Below, piece by piece: positions 49,279 to 58,898 of a DNA stretch of 64,000 nt. This DNA is from Pelagibius sp040217155 (GTDB taxonomy: Bacteria > Pseudomonadota > Alphaproteobacteria > Kiloniellales > Kiloniellaceae), in assembly GCA_040217155.1 (NCBI GenBank), contig JAVJNS010000028.1:62001-126000 (forward strand). The letters run 5' to 3'. Positions within the stretch are counted from its first letter, which is position 1. Each line of letters opens with the position of its first letter. A program made the translations under genes and the position numbers. The notes beneath the pieces are model-generated. The model was given only the letters and a program-made list of their open reading frames with translations, did not search any database and was not told the origin of the DNA.

Positions 49279-51657
49279 CTATTTTGCGGACGGCAGCAAG
49301 TCTAGCTGTTCTGCCAACGCCCAGGAATCGGGGGACAGCGACAAGGTCATGCCGTCACGCCAGCGCCGCGCGAGGTTGCCGTAGGTACCGGAGAGCGGGT
49401 TGCCGGACTGGCCGGTCGCGATCATGAAGCGCGAGCGATCCAGGTCGCTGAGGTCGTAGACGCTGCGCAGACCCGCGCCGTGAATGGCCTCGAAGCGGTC
49501 TTCCGCACTGCCGCCAAGTCGTGCCGTGGCCCGGTTGATCGTATCGTTGCCGCCGTCCGCCTCGACGCTGTAGGTGAAAAAGTCTCCGGCGACCGGGAGG
49601 CGGCTCAGGACGGGATGCGTGAACCGAGCGACATGCGCCGCGCCCCAACGCCACGCCGCCATGTCGTCGCCGAAGCGGTCGCTGAGATGGTCGAGGGCGC
49701 GCTCAAGGGCTCGCGCGATCTGGCTGTCGCAATCCTCGATCTCCGTGGTGCCGATGTTGTCGCACCATGGACTGTCGCCGGCGATGAGGCGCTGCACCGT
49801 ATAGCTGCCGCCGTTGGTGTATTCCAGATATTCGGGCCCGAGTTCGTCCGCCAGGATCGCTTCTCCCAGGGCCCAGATCCAGGCCTGGAATATCAGCGGC
49901 TCGGGTGCGTTGCGGTGCATCTGCCGGTCCCAGACAGAGAGCATCGCGGCGGCCTGGCGCGCACGGTCGCTGGCCGGCTCGGCGGCCAGGAGGCGGGGCA
50001 GAATGTGATCCGCCGCGGAGGCGACGATGTCCTGTTGCAGGGCGACCGATTCGGTGACGCCGTGGTTGCCTACTGCGCCGGCAAGGGCCTGGGCGATGCG
50101 CTCCGCGCGATACGGCGGCGGCCAGTCGACGGCGATGAGGTGGGCGTAAGAATCGGGGACGATCTTGTTGTTGGCGTTGATGACGAGGCCGTCGCGCGGA
50201 TTGTTCCGCGACGGCAATTCCTCGAAGGGAACGAAACCGATCCAGTCGAACTCGCCGCTCCAGCCCGGTACCGGGTACTGGCCATTGCCGCTGCGTCGGA
50301 CCGGGACGCGGGCCGGCGCCATGAAGCCGATGCTCCCGGCGGTATCGGCGTAGATCACATTTTGCTGAGGCGAATGGAATTGGCGCAGGGCCTCGCGAAA
50401 TTCGACCAGATCCTGCGCATGGTTCATGGCGTAGAGGGCGTCGGCCGTGCGGTCGTCCTCGCGCAGCGCCGGCCACGACAGAGCCAGGACGGCGCCCGCC
50501 TCGCCGGAACCTTGCGAGACAACGTCGCTCATCACCGGGCCATGACGGGTCTGGCGTACCACCAGCGCTTCCGACTCGCCGCCGGGCAGACGAATGAACT
50601 CGTCGCGCACCTTGAACTTTTCCACGCCTTCGGGCGTTACGTAGAAGTCGGGACCGTCCGGCGCGATCCGCTCAATGAAGAAGTCCTGGGTATCGCTGTG
50701 CGTGGTTGTCAAGCCCCAGGCGATCCGCTCGTTGTGCCCCAGCAGCATGAAGGGCGTGCCCGGCGCGGTGGCGCCGGCCAGGGTAATGCCGGGCGCCTCC
50801 AGGCGGGCCAGGTACCAGATTCCTGGCGCCTCCAGAGGCAGGTGCGGATCGTTGGCGAGGATCGGACTGCCGGTGGCGCTGCGGTTGCCGTCCAGCGCCC
50901 AGGCGTTGGAGGCGCCGGTCGGCTGAAGCGTCGGTGGCAGCAGGTTGGCCAGTTGCTCGGCGACGGAGCGGTCGATCAAGCCGCTCGATTGCTCCAGCGT
51001 CACCGGGGCATCCTCTGGATAGGCCGGCCACAGCTCGGCGATCTGCTCCGGGCTGAAGCGCCCGACCAGCCGGGCACGGCTCAGTTCGTCGCGCCAGTTG
51101 TCGGACAGCCTGAGGGCCATGAGCCGGCCCCAGAGAAGGGAATCCGCCGGTGTCCAGGGTTCCGGTTCGTAGCGCAGGATCTGGAATTCCAGGGGCAGAG
51201 GACCAGAGCGGGTGGCGAGGAAGCCGTTCACGCCTTCCGCATAGGCCTGCAGCGCCGCCAGGGTCTGCGGCGTGAGGTAGGCGAGATTGGCTTCCGCGAT
51301 CTGCCGGAAACCGAGAGTTCGAAAAAAGCGGTCTTGCGGCAGGGTGACCCGGCCCATGACCTCCGACAGGCGGCCCGACCCGATGCGGCGCGTGAAATCC
51401 ATCTGCCACAGGCGGTCCTGGGCGTGGACGAAGCCGAGAGCACGGTAGAGATCCAGTTCGTTCTCGGCCTGGATACGCACAATGCCGTCGCTGTTGCGCA
51501 GCACCTTTACCGGCGCGCTGAGCGCCGCGATGCGGAGCGCGCCATCGGTCAGAGGCAGGGAACCACGCAGCCAGAAATACCCGCCGGCCGCCACGATCAG
51601 TGTCAGGACGACGATTACGCCAAAGGTTCTCAACAGGATACGCCGAATCGTTCTCAT
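49279..51657 (-). CDS. Penicillin acylase family protein
   Basis: This 792-residue Ntn-hydrolase precursor has an N-terminal membrane or signal segment (FGVIVVLTLIVAAGGYFWL), an alpha part (LYRALGFVHAQDRLWQMDF) and a probable autoprocessing site before nucleophile S250 in TGASNAWALDGNRSATGSP, followed by ILANDPHLPL. Family members hydrolyse beta-lactam side chains, N-acyl homoserine lactones or other amides; the substrate is not predictable here. The enzyme should act in the periplasm. It is divergent from the cation transporter gene. Confidence 0.9.
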   Translation of the reverse strand: MRTIRRILLRTFGVIVVLTLIVAAGGYFWLRGSLPLTDGALRIAALSAPVKVLRNSDGIVRIQAENELDLYRALGFVHAQDRLWQMDFTRRIGSGRLSEVMGRVTLPQDRFFRTLGFRQIAEANLAYLTPQTLAALQAYAEGVNGFLATRSGPLPLEFQILRYEPEPWTPADSLLWGRLMALRLSDNWRDELSRARLVGRFSPEQIAELWPAYPEDAPVTLEQSSGLIDRSVAEQLANLLPPTLQPTGASNAWALDGNRSATGSPILANDPHLPLEAPGIWYLARLEAPGITLAGATAPGTPFMLLGHNERIAWGLTTTHSDTQDFFIERIAPDGPDFYVTPEGVEKFKVRDEFIRLPGGESEALVVRQTRHGPVMSDVVSQGSGEAGAVLALSWPALREDDRTADALYAMNHAQDLVEFREALRQFHSPQQNVIYADTAGSIGFMAPARVPVRRSGNGQYPVPGWSGEFDWIGFVPFEELPSRNNPRDGLVINANNKIVPDSYAHLIAVDWPPPYRAERIAQALAGAVGNHGVTESVALQQDIVASAADHILPRLLAAEPASDRARQAAAMLSVWDRQMHRNAPEPLIFQAWIWALGEAILADELGPEYLEYTNGGSYTVQRLIAGDSPWCDNIGTTEIEDCDSQIARALERALDHLSDRFGDDMAAWRWGAAHVARFTHPVLSRLPVAGDFFTYSVEADGGNDTINRATARLGGSAEDRFEAIHGAGLRSVYDLSDLDRSRFMIATGQSGNPLSGTYGNLARRWRDGMTLSLSPDSWALAEQLDLLPSAK

Positions 51658-51833
51658 GCTTCCTTATACCGCCTTTGCCGCAGGGCTCCATTCATCTTGC
51701 CGCGAGCCGAAGCATTTCAGATTGTCGTCGCAAACCTTGATAGATCGTTTCCACGTCCCGACCGCCTCGGGTATGTTCCCCTGAGTGCCCTGCCGGAACG
51801 CGGGCAACAGCCAGAAAATCGGAGAGGGGCGTT

Positions 51834-52775
51834 ATGGCAGGACAGGGTTCCAAGAAGGTGATTATTGCGGCCCTGATCGGCAACTTCCTGATTGCCGTGA
51901 CCAAGTTCGGCGCCGCCGCCTTCACCGGTAGTTCGGCTATGTTTTCCGAGGGTATTCACTCCACGGTCGATACCGGCAACCAGGTGCTCCTGCTGCATGG
52001 ATTAAAGCGGTCCGCACGCCCAGCCGATAAGCGGCATCCCTTCGGCTACGGCAGCGAGATCTATTTTTGGGCTTTCGTGGTGGCGATTCTGATCTTCGCG
52101 GTTGGGGCCGGGATCTCGATGTATGAGGGATATTTGAAGCTTCTGGAACCGCATCCCATCACCAACGCCTACGTCAACTATCTGGTTCTCGGCATGGCGA
52201 TGGTGTTTGAGGGCGCGGCTTGGTGGATCGCTTATCGCGAGTTCAAGGCCGGCGTGGGCAATCGGGGGTATCTGAAGGCCATACAGGTGAGCAAGGATCC
52301 GTCGATCTTCACGGTGCTGCTGGAAGACACAGCGGCGATGCTGGGACTGATCGCGGCGTTCGTTGGAATCTTCCTGGGCGAGCTGCTGGGTATTCCCGAA
52401 CTGGACGGGGTCGCCTCGATCGTGATCGGCTGCATCCTGGCCGCGGCCGCCGTGTTCCTGGCCTATGAAACCAAGGGGTTGCTGATCGGCGAGGGCGCCG
52501 ACCCGGCATTGGCCGCGCAATTGCAGAGCATCGTCGAGGATCACCCGGCCGTCCTCAGAATCAACGAACTGTTGACGCTGCACCAGGGGCCCAGCGATCT
52601 TCTGGTGACGATCAGTGTGGACTTCGACCCGAAGGTCACCTCCGATGAGATCGAGGCGGCGGTCTCTGAGTTGGAACAAAGGATGAAGCAGGCCGATCCC
52701 GTGGTCCGGCGGGTGTTCATCGAAGCGCAGTCGTGGCGCGCCCACGATTTGGACGCCAGCAGTGAAGAAACGTAG
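51834..52775 (+). CDS. Cation diffusion facilitator transporter (ZnT9/SLC30A9-like)
   Basis: This 313-residue protein has six membrane segments and a C-terminal cytoplasmic domain. The second span has SEGIHSTVDTGNQVLLLHGL, with the usual His and Asp. The fifth span has LLEDTAAMLG, where Glu-Asp stands in place of the HxxxD of classical zinc exporters, as in the ZnT9 branch. Metal and direction cannot be read from sequence. Strong gene order with the downstream FtsH-type protease is only suggestive, as 174 bases separate them. Confidence 0.9.
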   Translation: MAGQGSKKVIIAALIGNFLIAVTKFGAAAFTGSSAMFSEGIHSTVDTGNQVLLLHGLKRSARPADKRHPFGYGSEIYFWAFVVAILIFAVGAGISMYEGYLKLLEPHPITNAYVNYLVLGMAMVFEGAAWWIAYREFKAGVGNRGYLKAIQVSKDPSIFTVLLEDTAAMLGLIAAFVGIFLGELLGIPELDGVASIVIGCILAAAAVFLAYETKGLLIGEGADPALAAQLQSIVEDHPAVLRINELLTLHQGPSDLLVTISVDFDPKVTSDEIEAAVSELEQRMKQADPVVRRVFIEAQSWRAHDLDASSEET

Positions 52776-52949
52776 GCTGCCGGAGGGTGACTCCAATTAG
52801 CCTGTTCGTGATCTGGCGGCGGTAAATCGGAGATTCTTGCCGGAGTTGCCACCGGTTGAGATGGATCATTCCGTCGCCACCTGGACGCCGCTATGACTTC
52901 GGGTAGCTTGTTGCAGCATTGCAGCTGATTGCGGCGGCCGGAGGATCCG

Positions 52950-54809
52950 TTGAAAGACATTTCGAAGTGGTGGCCCATTTTTCTCGTGGGCCTGGCCCTG
53001 CTGGCTTTCAGCTACAGCATGCGGCAGGCGGCGCCGCCCTCTGCTCCGCCCACCGAAATTGCCTATAGCGAATTCAAGCAGTTGCTGCGCGATCGTCGCG
53101 TGGCCGAAATTCTCTTGAGCGCGAAGACCGCGACGGCGACGGTCCGGTCCGCCGGCGGTACGCAGGACGATGCGGCCGGCCACAGCAGCGTTCTGGTCAA
53201 CCTGCCCGATCTCGACGACCCGGAACTGATGCCTCTGATCGAGTCCAGCGGCGCCGTGATGACCGTCAAGGCGGTCCAGGAGGAGGGCGGCTCCTGGCTG
53301 TTGAGCCTGCTGCCCTGGCTCGTCTTCCTTGGCATCTATCTGTGGTTCTGGCACCGCATGCAAAGCAATCTCGCGGGCCGGTTCGGCGGGCGAGACCCGT
53401 CGGAATTTCTTGCCGGCTCCTCGGGCAAGGAACTGAAGCGCCGCAAGCGTACCACCTTCGACGATGTCGCCGGCCAGGACGGCGCCAAACGCGAAGTCGC
53501 CGAACTGGTCGACTTTCTGCGCGACCCGGCGCGCTATCGCGATCTTGGGGCCGAACCGCCGCGCGGGGTTCTTCTGATGGGGCCGCCCGGTACCGGCAAG
53601 ACGTTGCTCGCGCGCGCCCTGGCCGGAGAGGCGGATGTGAATTTCTACCACACCTCCGCTTCTGAATTCATCGAGATGTTCGTCGGCGTCGGCGCTTCGC
53701 GTGTGCGCAAGATGTTCGAGGAGGCCAAGAAACGGGCGCCCAGCATCATCTTCATAGACGAATTGGATGCCGTCGGTCGGGTGCGCGGCACCGGGCTGGG
53801 CGGCGGCAATGACGAACGAGAGCAGACCCTGAACCAGATCCTCGCGGAGATGGACGGCTTCAGCGGTCGCGAGGCGGTGATCGTCCTGGCGGCGACCAAT
53901 CGTCCCGACGTCCTCGACCCGGCCCTGCTGCGACCGGGGCGTTTCGACCGCCACGTGACGCTGGACTTGCCCGATCGGGAAGCCCGCGAGGCGATCCTGA
54001 AGGTCCACACCAAGGCCATGCCGCTGGCGCCGGATGTGGCGCTGGATGTCATCGCCGCCGCGACGCCGGGATTCTCGGGCGCCGATCTGAAGAACCTGGT
54101 GAACGAGGCCGCGATGGCGACGGCGCGCGCCGGGCGGAGCGCCATCGCCATGAACGACTTCGACGAGATGCGCGACAAGGTGATGATGGGCACGGTGCGC
54201 AGCCTGGCCATCCGCCCCGAGGAAAAGCACCGACTGGCGGTGCACGAGTCAGGACATACCGTGGTTGCCCATTTCCTGCCGACCGCCGATCCAATCTACA
54301 AGGTCACCATCATTCCGCGTGGCCGGGCGCTTGGCGGAACACATATGCTGCCCGAGGAAGATCGCCACACCTTGCCGGAGGACTACCTGAAGGACCGGCT
54401 CGCGGTCATGCTCGGCGGGCGCACGGCGGAAAAAGTGCTTCTGGGTAACGTCAGCTCGGGTGCCGATGACGACATCAAGAGAGCCACCGAGACGGCCCGC
54501 GCCATGGTGTCGCGCTGGGGCATGTCCGAGAAGATCGGGCCCGTCGACCTGCGCCAGAGCGAGGAACATCCTTTTCTCGGGCGGGAGATCGCGCAGCCCC
54601 GGCGCTTCAGCGAAACCACCGCGCATGACGTGGACGCGGCGGTCTCGGCGCTGCTGCGCGAGGCCGAGGCGCGGGCGGCGGAAATCATTGCCGCCCGGGC
54701 CGCCGGAATGAAGAGCTTGGTGCAACGCTTGGAAGAGCGGGAAACGCTCGGCGCCGAGGAAATCGCGGCCTGTCTCGGAACGGCAAGGGAGCGCGGCTCC
54801 GCGGCCTGA
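52950..54809 (+). CDS. FtsH-type ATP-dependent zinc metalloprotease
   Basis: This 619-residue membrane AAA protease has two N-terminal spans (PIFLVGLALLAFSYSM and LLSLLPWLVFLGIYLWFW) around a small periplasmic domain. AAA motifs are GPPGTGKT, IIFIDELDAVGR and LLRPGRFDRHV, with pore loop MFVGVGAS. The zinc site is HESGH, with a later Asp in SSGADDDIKRA. TTG 52950 is chosen because GGAGG lies just upstream. The genome context lacks the tilS-ftsH-folP set, so this is probably an extra FtsH paralog. Confidence 0.92.
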   Translation: MKDISKWWPIFLVGLALLAFSYSMRQAAPPSAPPTEIAYSEFKQLLRDRRVAEILLSAKTATATVRSAGGTQDDAAGHSSVLVNLPDLDDPELMPLIESSGAVMTVKAVQEEGGSWLLSLLPWLVFLGIYLWFWHRMQSNLAGRFGGRDPSEFLAGSSGKELKRRKRTTFDDVAGQDGAKREVAELVDFLRDPARYRDLGAEPPRGVLLMGPPGTGKTLLARALAGEADVNFYHTSASEFIEMFVGVGASRVRKMFEEAKKRAPSIIFIDELDAVGRVRGTGLGGGNDEREQTLNQILAEMDGFSGREAVIVLAATNRPDVLDPALLRPGRFDRHVTLDLPDREAREAILKVHTKAMPLAPDVALDVIAAATPGFSGADLKNLVNEAAMATARAGRSAIAMNDFDEMRDKVMMGTVRSLAIRPEEKHRLAVHESGHTVVAHFLPTADPIYKVTIIPRGRALGGTHMLPEEDRHTLPEDYLKDRLAVMLGGRTAEKVLLGNVSSGADDDIKRATETARAMVSRWGMSEKIGPVDLRQSEEHPFLGREIAQPRRFSETTAHDVDAAVSALLREAEARAAEIIAARAAGMKSLVQRLEERETLGAEEIAACLGTARERGSAA

Positions 54810-54821
54810 CTTGAAAGTCAG
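54806..54821. repeat. Short inverted repeat carrying both convergent stop codons
   Basis: CTGACT (54806-54811) and AGTCAG (54816-54821) pair around TGAA. The left arm contains the ftsH-type stop and the right arm the matB stop. There is no T-run, so termination strength is doubtful. Confidence 0.45.
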
Positions 54822-56353
54822 ACCGCCGTCTTTGTGGCCGGATTGAAACTATCCTTGAAGCGTTCGCGCAAGGCGTTCTTCTGCACCTTGCCCATGGCGT
54901 TGCGCGGCAGTTCGTCGACGAAGAACACGCGCTTGGGCACCTTGAAGTTGGCGAGCTCGGCCTTGGCGACTGCCTGGATGCCCTCGGCCGAGATTTCGTC
55001 TTCCGCGGAGGCGCGCTTGACCACCGCCACGACAGCCTCGCCGAAATCCGGGTGCGAAACGCCGATCACGGCCGACTCCTCGACGCCGTCGATCCCGTCG
55101 ACGCAGAGTTCCACTTCCTTGGGGTAGACATTGAAGCCGCCGGAGATGATCAGATCCTTCGAGCGTCCGACAATGTGAACGTAGCCGCGCTCGTCGATCT
55201 TCGACAGATCTCCGGTGATGAAGAAGCCGTCTGGGCGGAACTCCTCGGCAGTCTTTTCCGGGTTGCGCCAGTACCCGAGGAAGACGTTCGGACCCTTGAC
55301 CTCCAGCACGCCGACCTCGCCCTGGGGCAGGGCCTTGCCCTGCTCGTCGGCGATGCGGACCTCTACGCCGGGTAGGGGGCGGCCGACGGTCCCGGCGATT
55401 CGCTCTCCGTCCAATGGATTGGAGGTGCTCATGGTGGTTTCGGTCATCCCGTAGCGCTCGAGAATGCGATGGCCGGTGCGCGTCTCGAAGTCCTTGAAGG
55501 TTTCCGCCAGCAGCGGGGCCGAGCCGGCCACGAAGAGGCGAATACCGGCGCAGGTCTCCTTGGTCAGGCGGGGGCTGGCGAGCAGCCGGGTGTAGAAGGT
55601 CGGCACCCCCATCATCGCCGTGGCGCGGGGCAGCAGGTCGATGACGGTGTCGGCGGCGAAGCGGTTGAGAAACAGCATGCGGCTGCCGCTCATCAGCACG
55701 CAGTGGGTGGCGACGAAAAGGCCGTGGGTATGGAACATCGGCAAGGCGTGAATCAGTACGTCGTCTGCGGTGAAGCCCCAGTAGTCGCGCAGGGTGAGGG
55801 TATTGGTGCCAAGATTGTCGTGGCTCAGCATGGCCCCCTTGGAGCGGCCCGTGGTGCCGCTGGTATAGAGGATCGCCGCCAGGTCGGTGCCGTCACGGGG
55901 GATCACTGCGACATCCGGATCCAGGTCGCGGCTGCGCTCCAGCAGGCTGCCGTCCCGCTGTGTTCCCAGGGTCAGGACGATGCCGGTTCCGGCCGTCTCG
56001 GCCGTCGCTTTCAGGGTTGCCTCGGCCGAGGGATCGCAGACCAGCACTCGGGGTTCGGCGTCGCCCAGGAAGTAGGCGACCTCGCCGCCCTTGTAGGCGG
56101 TGTTGAGCGGCAGGTAGACGGCCCCGCTGCGCAGCACGGCGAGATACAGCAGCAGCGCCTCCGGCGACTTCTCGATCTGCGCTGCCACGCGGTCGCCGGG
56201 TTCGACGCCGCAATCGATCAGCAGACGGGCGATGCGGCCGGAACCGGCTTCCAGGTCGGCGTAGGTCCAGAGCTGCCCATCGGGCGTTTCCAGGACGGTC
56301 TGCCCGCGGTCGCTGGGAAAATTCCGGCTCAGTTGGTCGTAGAGATTGGTCAT
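54818..56353 (-). CDS. matB: Malonyl-CoA synthetase
   Basis: This 511-residue ANL-superfamily enzyme activates malonate (and often methylmalonate) with ATP and CoA. Motifs include the P-loop LYTSGTTGRSKGAMLSHDNL, core YGMTETTMSTSNP, hinge GDLSKIDERGYVHIVGRSKD and the catalytic-Lys segment PRNAMGKVQKNAL. Length and motifs match MatB of rhizobia and Rhodopseudomonas. Neighbouring matR, matPQM and matA support the assignment. The gene is read leftward, with matR directly upstream on the same strand. Confidence 0.93.
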   Translation of the reverse strand: MTNLYDQLSRNFPSDRGQTVLETPDGQLWTYADLEAGSGRIARLLIDCGVEPGDRVAAQIEKSPEALLLYLAVLRSGAVYLPLNTAYKGGEVAYFLGDAEPRVLVCDPSAEATLKATAETAGTGIVLTLGTQRDGSLLERSRDLDPDVAVIPRDGTDLAAILYTSGTTGRSKGAMLSHDNLGTNTLTLRDYWGFTADDVLIHALPMFHTHGLFVATHCVLMSGSRMLFLNRFAADTVIDLLPRATAMMGVPTFYTRLLASPRLTKETCAGIRLFVAGSAPLLAETFKDFETRTGHRILERYGMTETTMSTSNPLDGERIAGTVGRPLPGVEVRIADEQGKALPQGEVGVLEVKGPNVFLGYWRNPEKTAEEFRPDGFFITGDLSKIDERGYVHIVGRSKDLIISGGFNVYPKEVELCVDGIDGVEESAVIGVSHPDFGEAVVAVVKRASAEDEISAEGIQAVAKAELANFKVPKRVFFVDELPRNAMGKVQKNALRERFKDSFNPATKTAV

Positions 56354-56387
56354 GATTCCATTCTGTCTCTGCGGCTTGCTTTTGGCA

Positions 56388-57068
56388 TCAGGCGGTCATG
56401 GCGTCGACGAAGGTCTCCGGCAGCGCGGAGATCAGGTCGGTGAAGACATCGCCCTGGATCGTCACATGGTGCGCCATCGCGCCAGCCGCCGCTTCGGCGT
56501 CGCCACTCTCAATGGCGTCGACCACGGCCTGATGCTCCTTCCAGGACTTCAGGATACGGCCGCTTTGGTGCAGCTGGAAACGCCGGTAGGCGGAGAGGCG
56601 GTTGCGCATGCCGCGCGTCGTCTCCTCCAGGTAGGTGTTGTGCGACCCGGCGTAGATCACTTCGTGGAACGTCCGGTTGGCGTCGTAGTAGGGATAGGTC
56701 TCGCCCTGCTCCGCCAGGTCGCCGCAGTGGGCATGGACCTCGGCCAGGTGGCGGCGCTCGCGGTCCGTCATGCGCCGCGCCGCAAGTTTGGCGCACAGCG
56801 ATTCCAGTTCCGCCATGACCTCGAACATGTGCAACAATTGAGTCACCGTCACCGTGGCGACCACGGCGCCCTGGCGTGGCCGCAGTTCGACAAGGTCGGC
56901 CGCCGCCAGTTCCCGCAGCGCTTCGCGGACCGGCGTGCGCGACACGCTGAAGTATTGGGCCAGCTTGCTTTCATCCAGGCGTGAGCCTGGCGGACGCTGT
57001 CCGGAGAGGATCTCCGCTTCCAGGCGGTTTCTCAGGTCACGGGCCAGAGGTGCGGGCTTTGTCGTCAT
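56388..57068 (-). CDS. matR: GntR/FCD family regulator of malonate genes
   Basis: In this 226-residue protein residues 1-75 form a winged helix-turn-helix (RNRLEAEILSGQRPPGSRLD, YFSVSRTPVREALRELAAADLV). An FCD ligand domain (about 85-215; with HEVIYAGSHNTYLEE) follows, normally binding a small carboxylate, here presumably malonate or malonyl-CoA. ATG 57068 matches the family start. It lies between matB and the divergent matP, the expected position for a local regulator. A GTATAC palindrome sits in the shared promoter region. Confidence 0.85.
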   Translation of the reverse strand: MTTKPAPLARDLRNRLEAEILSGQRPPGSRLDESKLAQYFSVSRTPVREALRELAAADLVELRPRQGAVVATVTVTQLLHMFEVMAELESLCAKLAARRMTDRERRHLAEVHAHCGDLAEQGETYPYYDANRTFHEVIYAGSHNTYLEETTRGMRNRLSAYRRFQLHQSGRILKSWKEHQAVVDAIESGDAEAAAGAMAHHVTIQGDVFTDLISALPETFVDAMTA

Positions 57069-57123
57069 GCGGTAGATTATATCCGCATGCAAAAGAATCC
57101 ATCAAGCATGCACTTTTGAGAAT

Positions 57124-57134
57124 ATTGTATACAT
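57124..57134. promoter_or_regulatory. Candidate GntR/FCD operator
   Basis: ATTGTATACAT contains the palindrome TGTATACA (57126-57133) in the 172-base gap between divergent matR and matP. GTATAC-centred palindromes are typical binding sites of FCD-type GntR proteins. A nearby inverted pair CAAAAG/CTTTTG (57090-57095, 57113-57118) may also matter. Confidence 0.5.
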
Positions 57135-57240
57135 CGCTGGACAGCCCCTCAGGGCGGCGCTAGAGTTTTGGCCAGAACAAGAGGCAGGCGCCCGAAATTG
57201 GGTGCGAGGCCAGGAATTAATCAACCGGGAGGAATCAGCA

Positions 57241-58248
57241 ATGTCCAAAACAATGTCCAGGTTAATTTCCACGACCGCGCTGGTTGTGGCAGCCGCGGTG
57301 GCCGGCTCGGCCATGGCCGCGGAAGTGAAGTTGAAGGCCTCGCACCAGTGGCCGGGCGGCAAGGGCGATGTGCGCGACGAGATGGTGCAGATTATCGCCA
57401 AGGAGGTCGCCAAGGCCGACGTCGGCCTGGAGATTCAGGTCTATCCCGGCGCCTCGCTGTTCAAGCCGAAGGAACAATGGAATGCCATGGTCAAGGGGCA
57501 GCTGGATATCTCCGCTTTTCCGTTGGACTATGCCAGCGGCCGCCATCCGCAGTTCAGCGCCACGCTGATGCCGGGCCTGGTGAAGAACCATGAACATGCG
57601 CGACGTCTGAACTCTTCGCCGTTCATGGCGGACATCAAGAAGATCATCAACGATGCCGGTGTCGTCGTTCTGGCCGACGCTTGGCTTGCCGGCGGTTTTG
57701 CCTCGACGAAGAACTGCATCCTGGACCCGGCAAGCATGCAGGGGCAGGTGACCCGTGCGGCCGGACCGGCCTTCGAACAGATGCTGGTCGGCGCCGGCGC
57801 TTCAATCGCCTCGATGCCGTCGTCGGAAATCTACACCGGCATGCAGACCGGCGTTCTGGACGCCGCCAACACCAGTTCCGGCAGCTTCGTCTCCTATCGC
57901 ATCTATGAGCAGGTGAAGTGCCTGACCGAGCCGGGCGACCACGCTCTTTGGTTCATGTACGAGCCGATCCTCATGTCGAAGAGCAGCTGGGACAAGCTGG
58001 ACGAAGCGCAGCAGAAAGCTTTGATGGCGGCCAGCAAGAAGGCCGAGGACTACATGACGGCCGAGGCCAAGGGGCTCGATTCCGCGATGGTTGACGTGTT
58101 CAAGAAGGCCGGCGTTGAAGTCGTGAAGATGTCCGCCGACGATGCGGCGGCCTGGCGCGCGATCGCCAACGAGACGTCCTACAAGATCTTCTCTGACAAC
58201 GTTCCCGGCGGAAAGGAACTGATCGAAAAGGCCCTGGCGGTCGAATAG
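57241..58248 (+). CDS. matP: TRAP transporter malonate-binding protein
   Basis: This 335-residue periplasmic protein has a Sec signal peptide (STTALVVAAAVAGSAMA, cleavage near residue 26) and a DctP fold with LKASHQWPGGKGD, FPLDYASGRHPQFSATLMPG and VLDAANTSSGSFVSYRIYEQ. GGGAGGAA lies 7 bases before the ATG. Malonate specificity is inferred from the flanking matB, matA and matR genes and from the rhizobial matPQMAB precedent. A terminator directly follows. Confidence 0.88.
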   Translation: MSKTMSRLISTTALVVAAAVAGSAMAAEVKLKASHQWPGGKGDVRDEMVQIIAKEVAKADVGLEIQVYPGASLFKPKEQWNAMVKGQLDISAFPLDYASGRHPQFSATLMPGLVKNHEHARRLNSSPFMADIKKIINDAGVVVLADAWLAGGFASTKNCILDPASMQGQVTRAAGPAFEQMLVGAGASIASMPSSEIYTGMQTGVLDAANTSSGSFVSYRIYEQVKCLTEPGDHALWFMYEPILMSKSSWDKLDEAQQKALMAASKKAEDYMTAEAKGLDSAMVDVFKKAGVEVVKMSADDAAAWRAIANETSYKIFSDNVPGGKELIEKALAVE

Positions 58249-58268
58249 GCGCCGTCGTCCGCAAAGTT

Positions 58269-58309
58269 GGGGCGCCGGAATCGCAGACTGCCGGCGCCCC
58301 CTCGTTTTT
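58269..58309 (+). terminator. Intrinsic terminator or attenuator between matP and matQ
   Basis: GGGGCGCCGG (58269-58278) pairs perfectly with CCGGCGCCCC (58291-58300) around a 12-base loop, and CTCGTTTTT follows. Its place inside the operon should give more binding protein than membrane subunits. Confidence 0.82.
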
Positions 58310-58379
58310 CGACAGCATCTTCGTGACAGTTCCCTGCCTGTGGAGCCGTCGCTGACATCCCAGCAGACTCGAGGCCGTT

Positions 58380-58898
58380 TTGGACCTTTTCGTTGCCACG
58401 GTACGCCGGCTTTCGCTGCTTTGCGGCGTCGCTTCGGCGCTGACACTCGGCGCGGCCGTCCTGGTGGTTTGTCAGATGGTGTTGTTGCGCTATGTGCTGA
58501 ACGAGTCGACGATCTGGCAGACCGAGTTCACCACCTACAGCATCGTCGGCGCGACCCTGATCGGCAGTCCCTATGTGCTGCTGCGCCGCGGCCATGTGAA
58601 TGTCGACCTGCTGCCGCTCTACCTGCCACACCGCGCGCGGCTGGCCCTGGCCTTCCTGGCCTCCTTCCTGGCCCTGACGTTCTGCGTCGCCTTGACCTAC
58701 ACCGGGGCCGAGTTGTGGCTCGACGCCTGGCGGGGCGGCTGGACCACGGACTCGATCTGGGCCTTGCCTCTGTGGATCGCCTATGCGCCGATCCCTCTCG
58801 GCATCGGGATGTTGTGCCTGCAGTACGTTGCCGACATCCTGTGTCTGGCGACCGGCCGGGAAATGCCCTTCGGGCTTAAGCCGGGAGAACGGCCATGA
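58380..58898 (+). CDS. matQ: TRAP transporter small membrane subunit
   Basis: This 172-residue protein has four spans and the DctQ signature (YSIVGATLIGSPYVLLRRGH, then VNVDLLPLY). The start is TTG 58380 with GAGG 5 bases upstream. Its stop overlaps the matM start by 4 bases (ATGA), showing translational coupling. It works with MatM to import malonate from MatP. Confidence 0.88.
   Translation: MDLFVATVRRLSLLCGVASALTLGAAVLVVCQMVLLRYVLNESTIWQTEFTTYSIVGATLIGSPYVLLRRGHVNVDLLPLYLPHRARLALAFLASFLALTFCVALTYTGAELWLDAWRGGWTTDSIWALPLWIAYAPIPLGIGMLCLQYVADILCLATGREMPFGLKPGERP

Noticed and set aside
49480..51861. Open frame of about 793 codons antisense to the penicillin acylase gene
   Set aside because: The opposite strand encodes a complete enzyme with signal segment and nucleophile. 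The antisense product has typical shadow composition.
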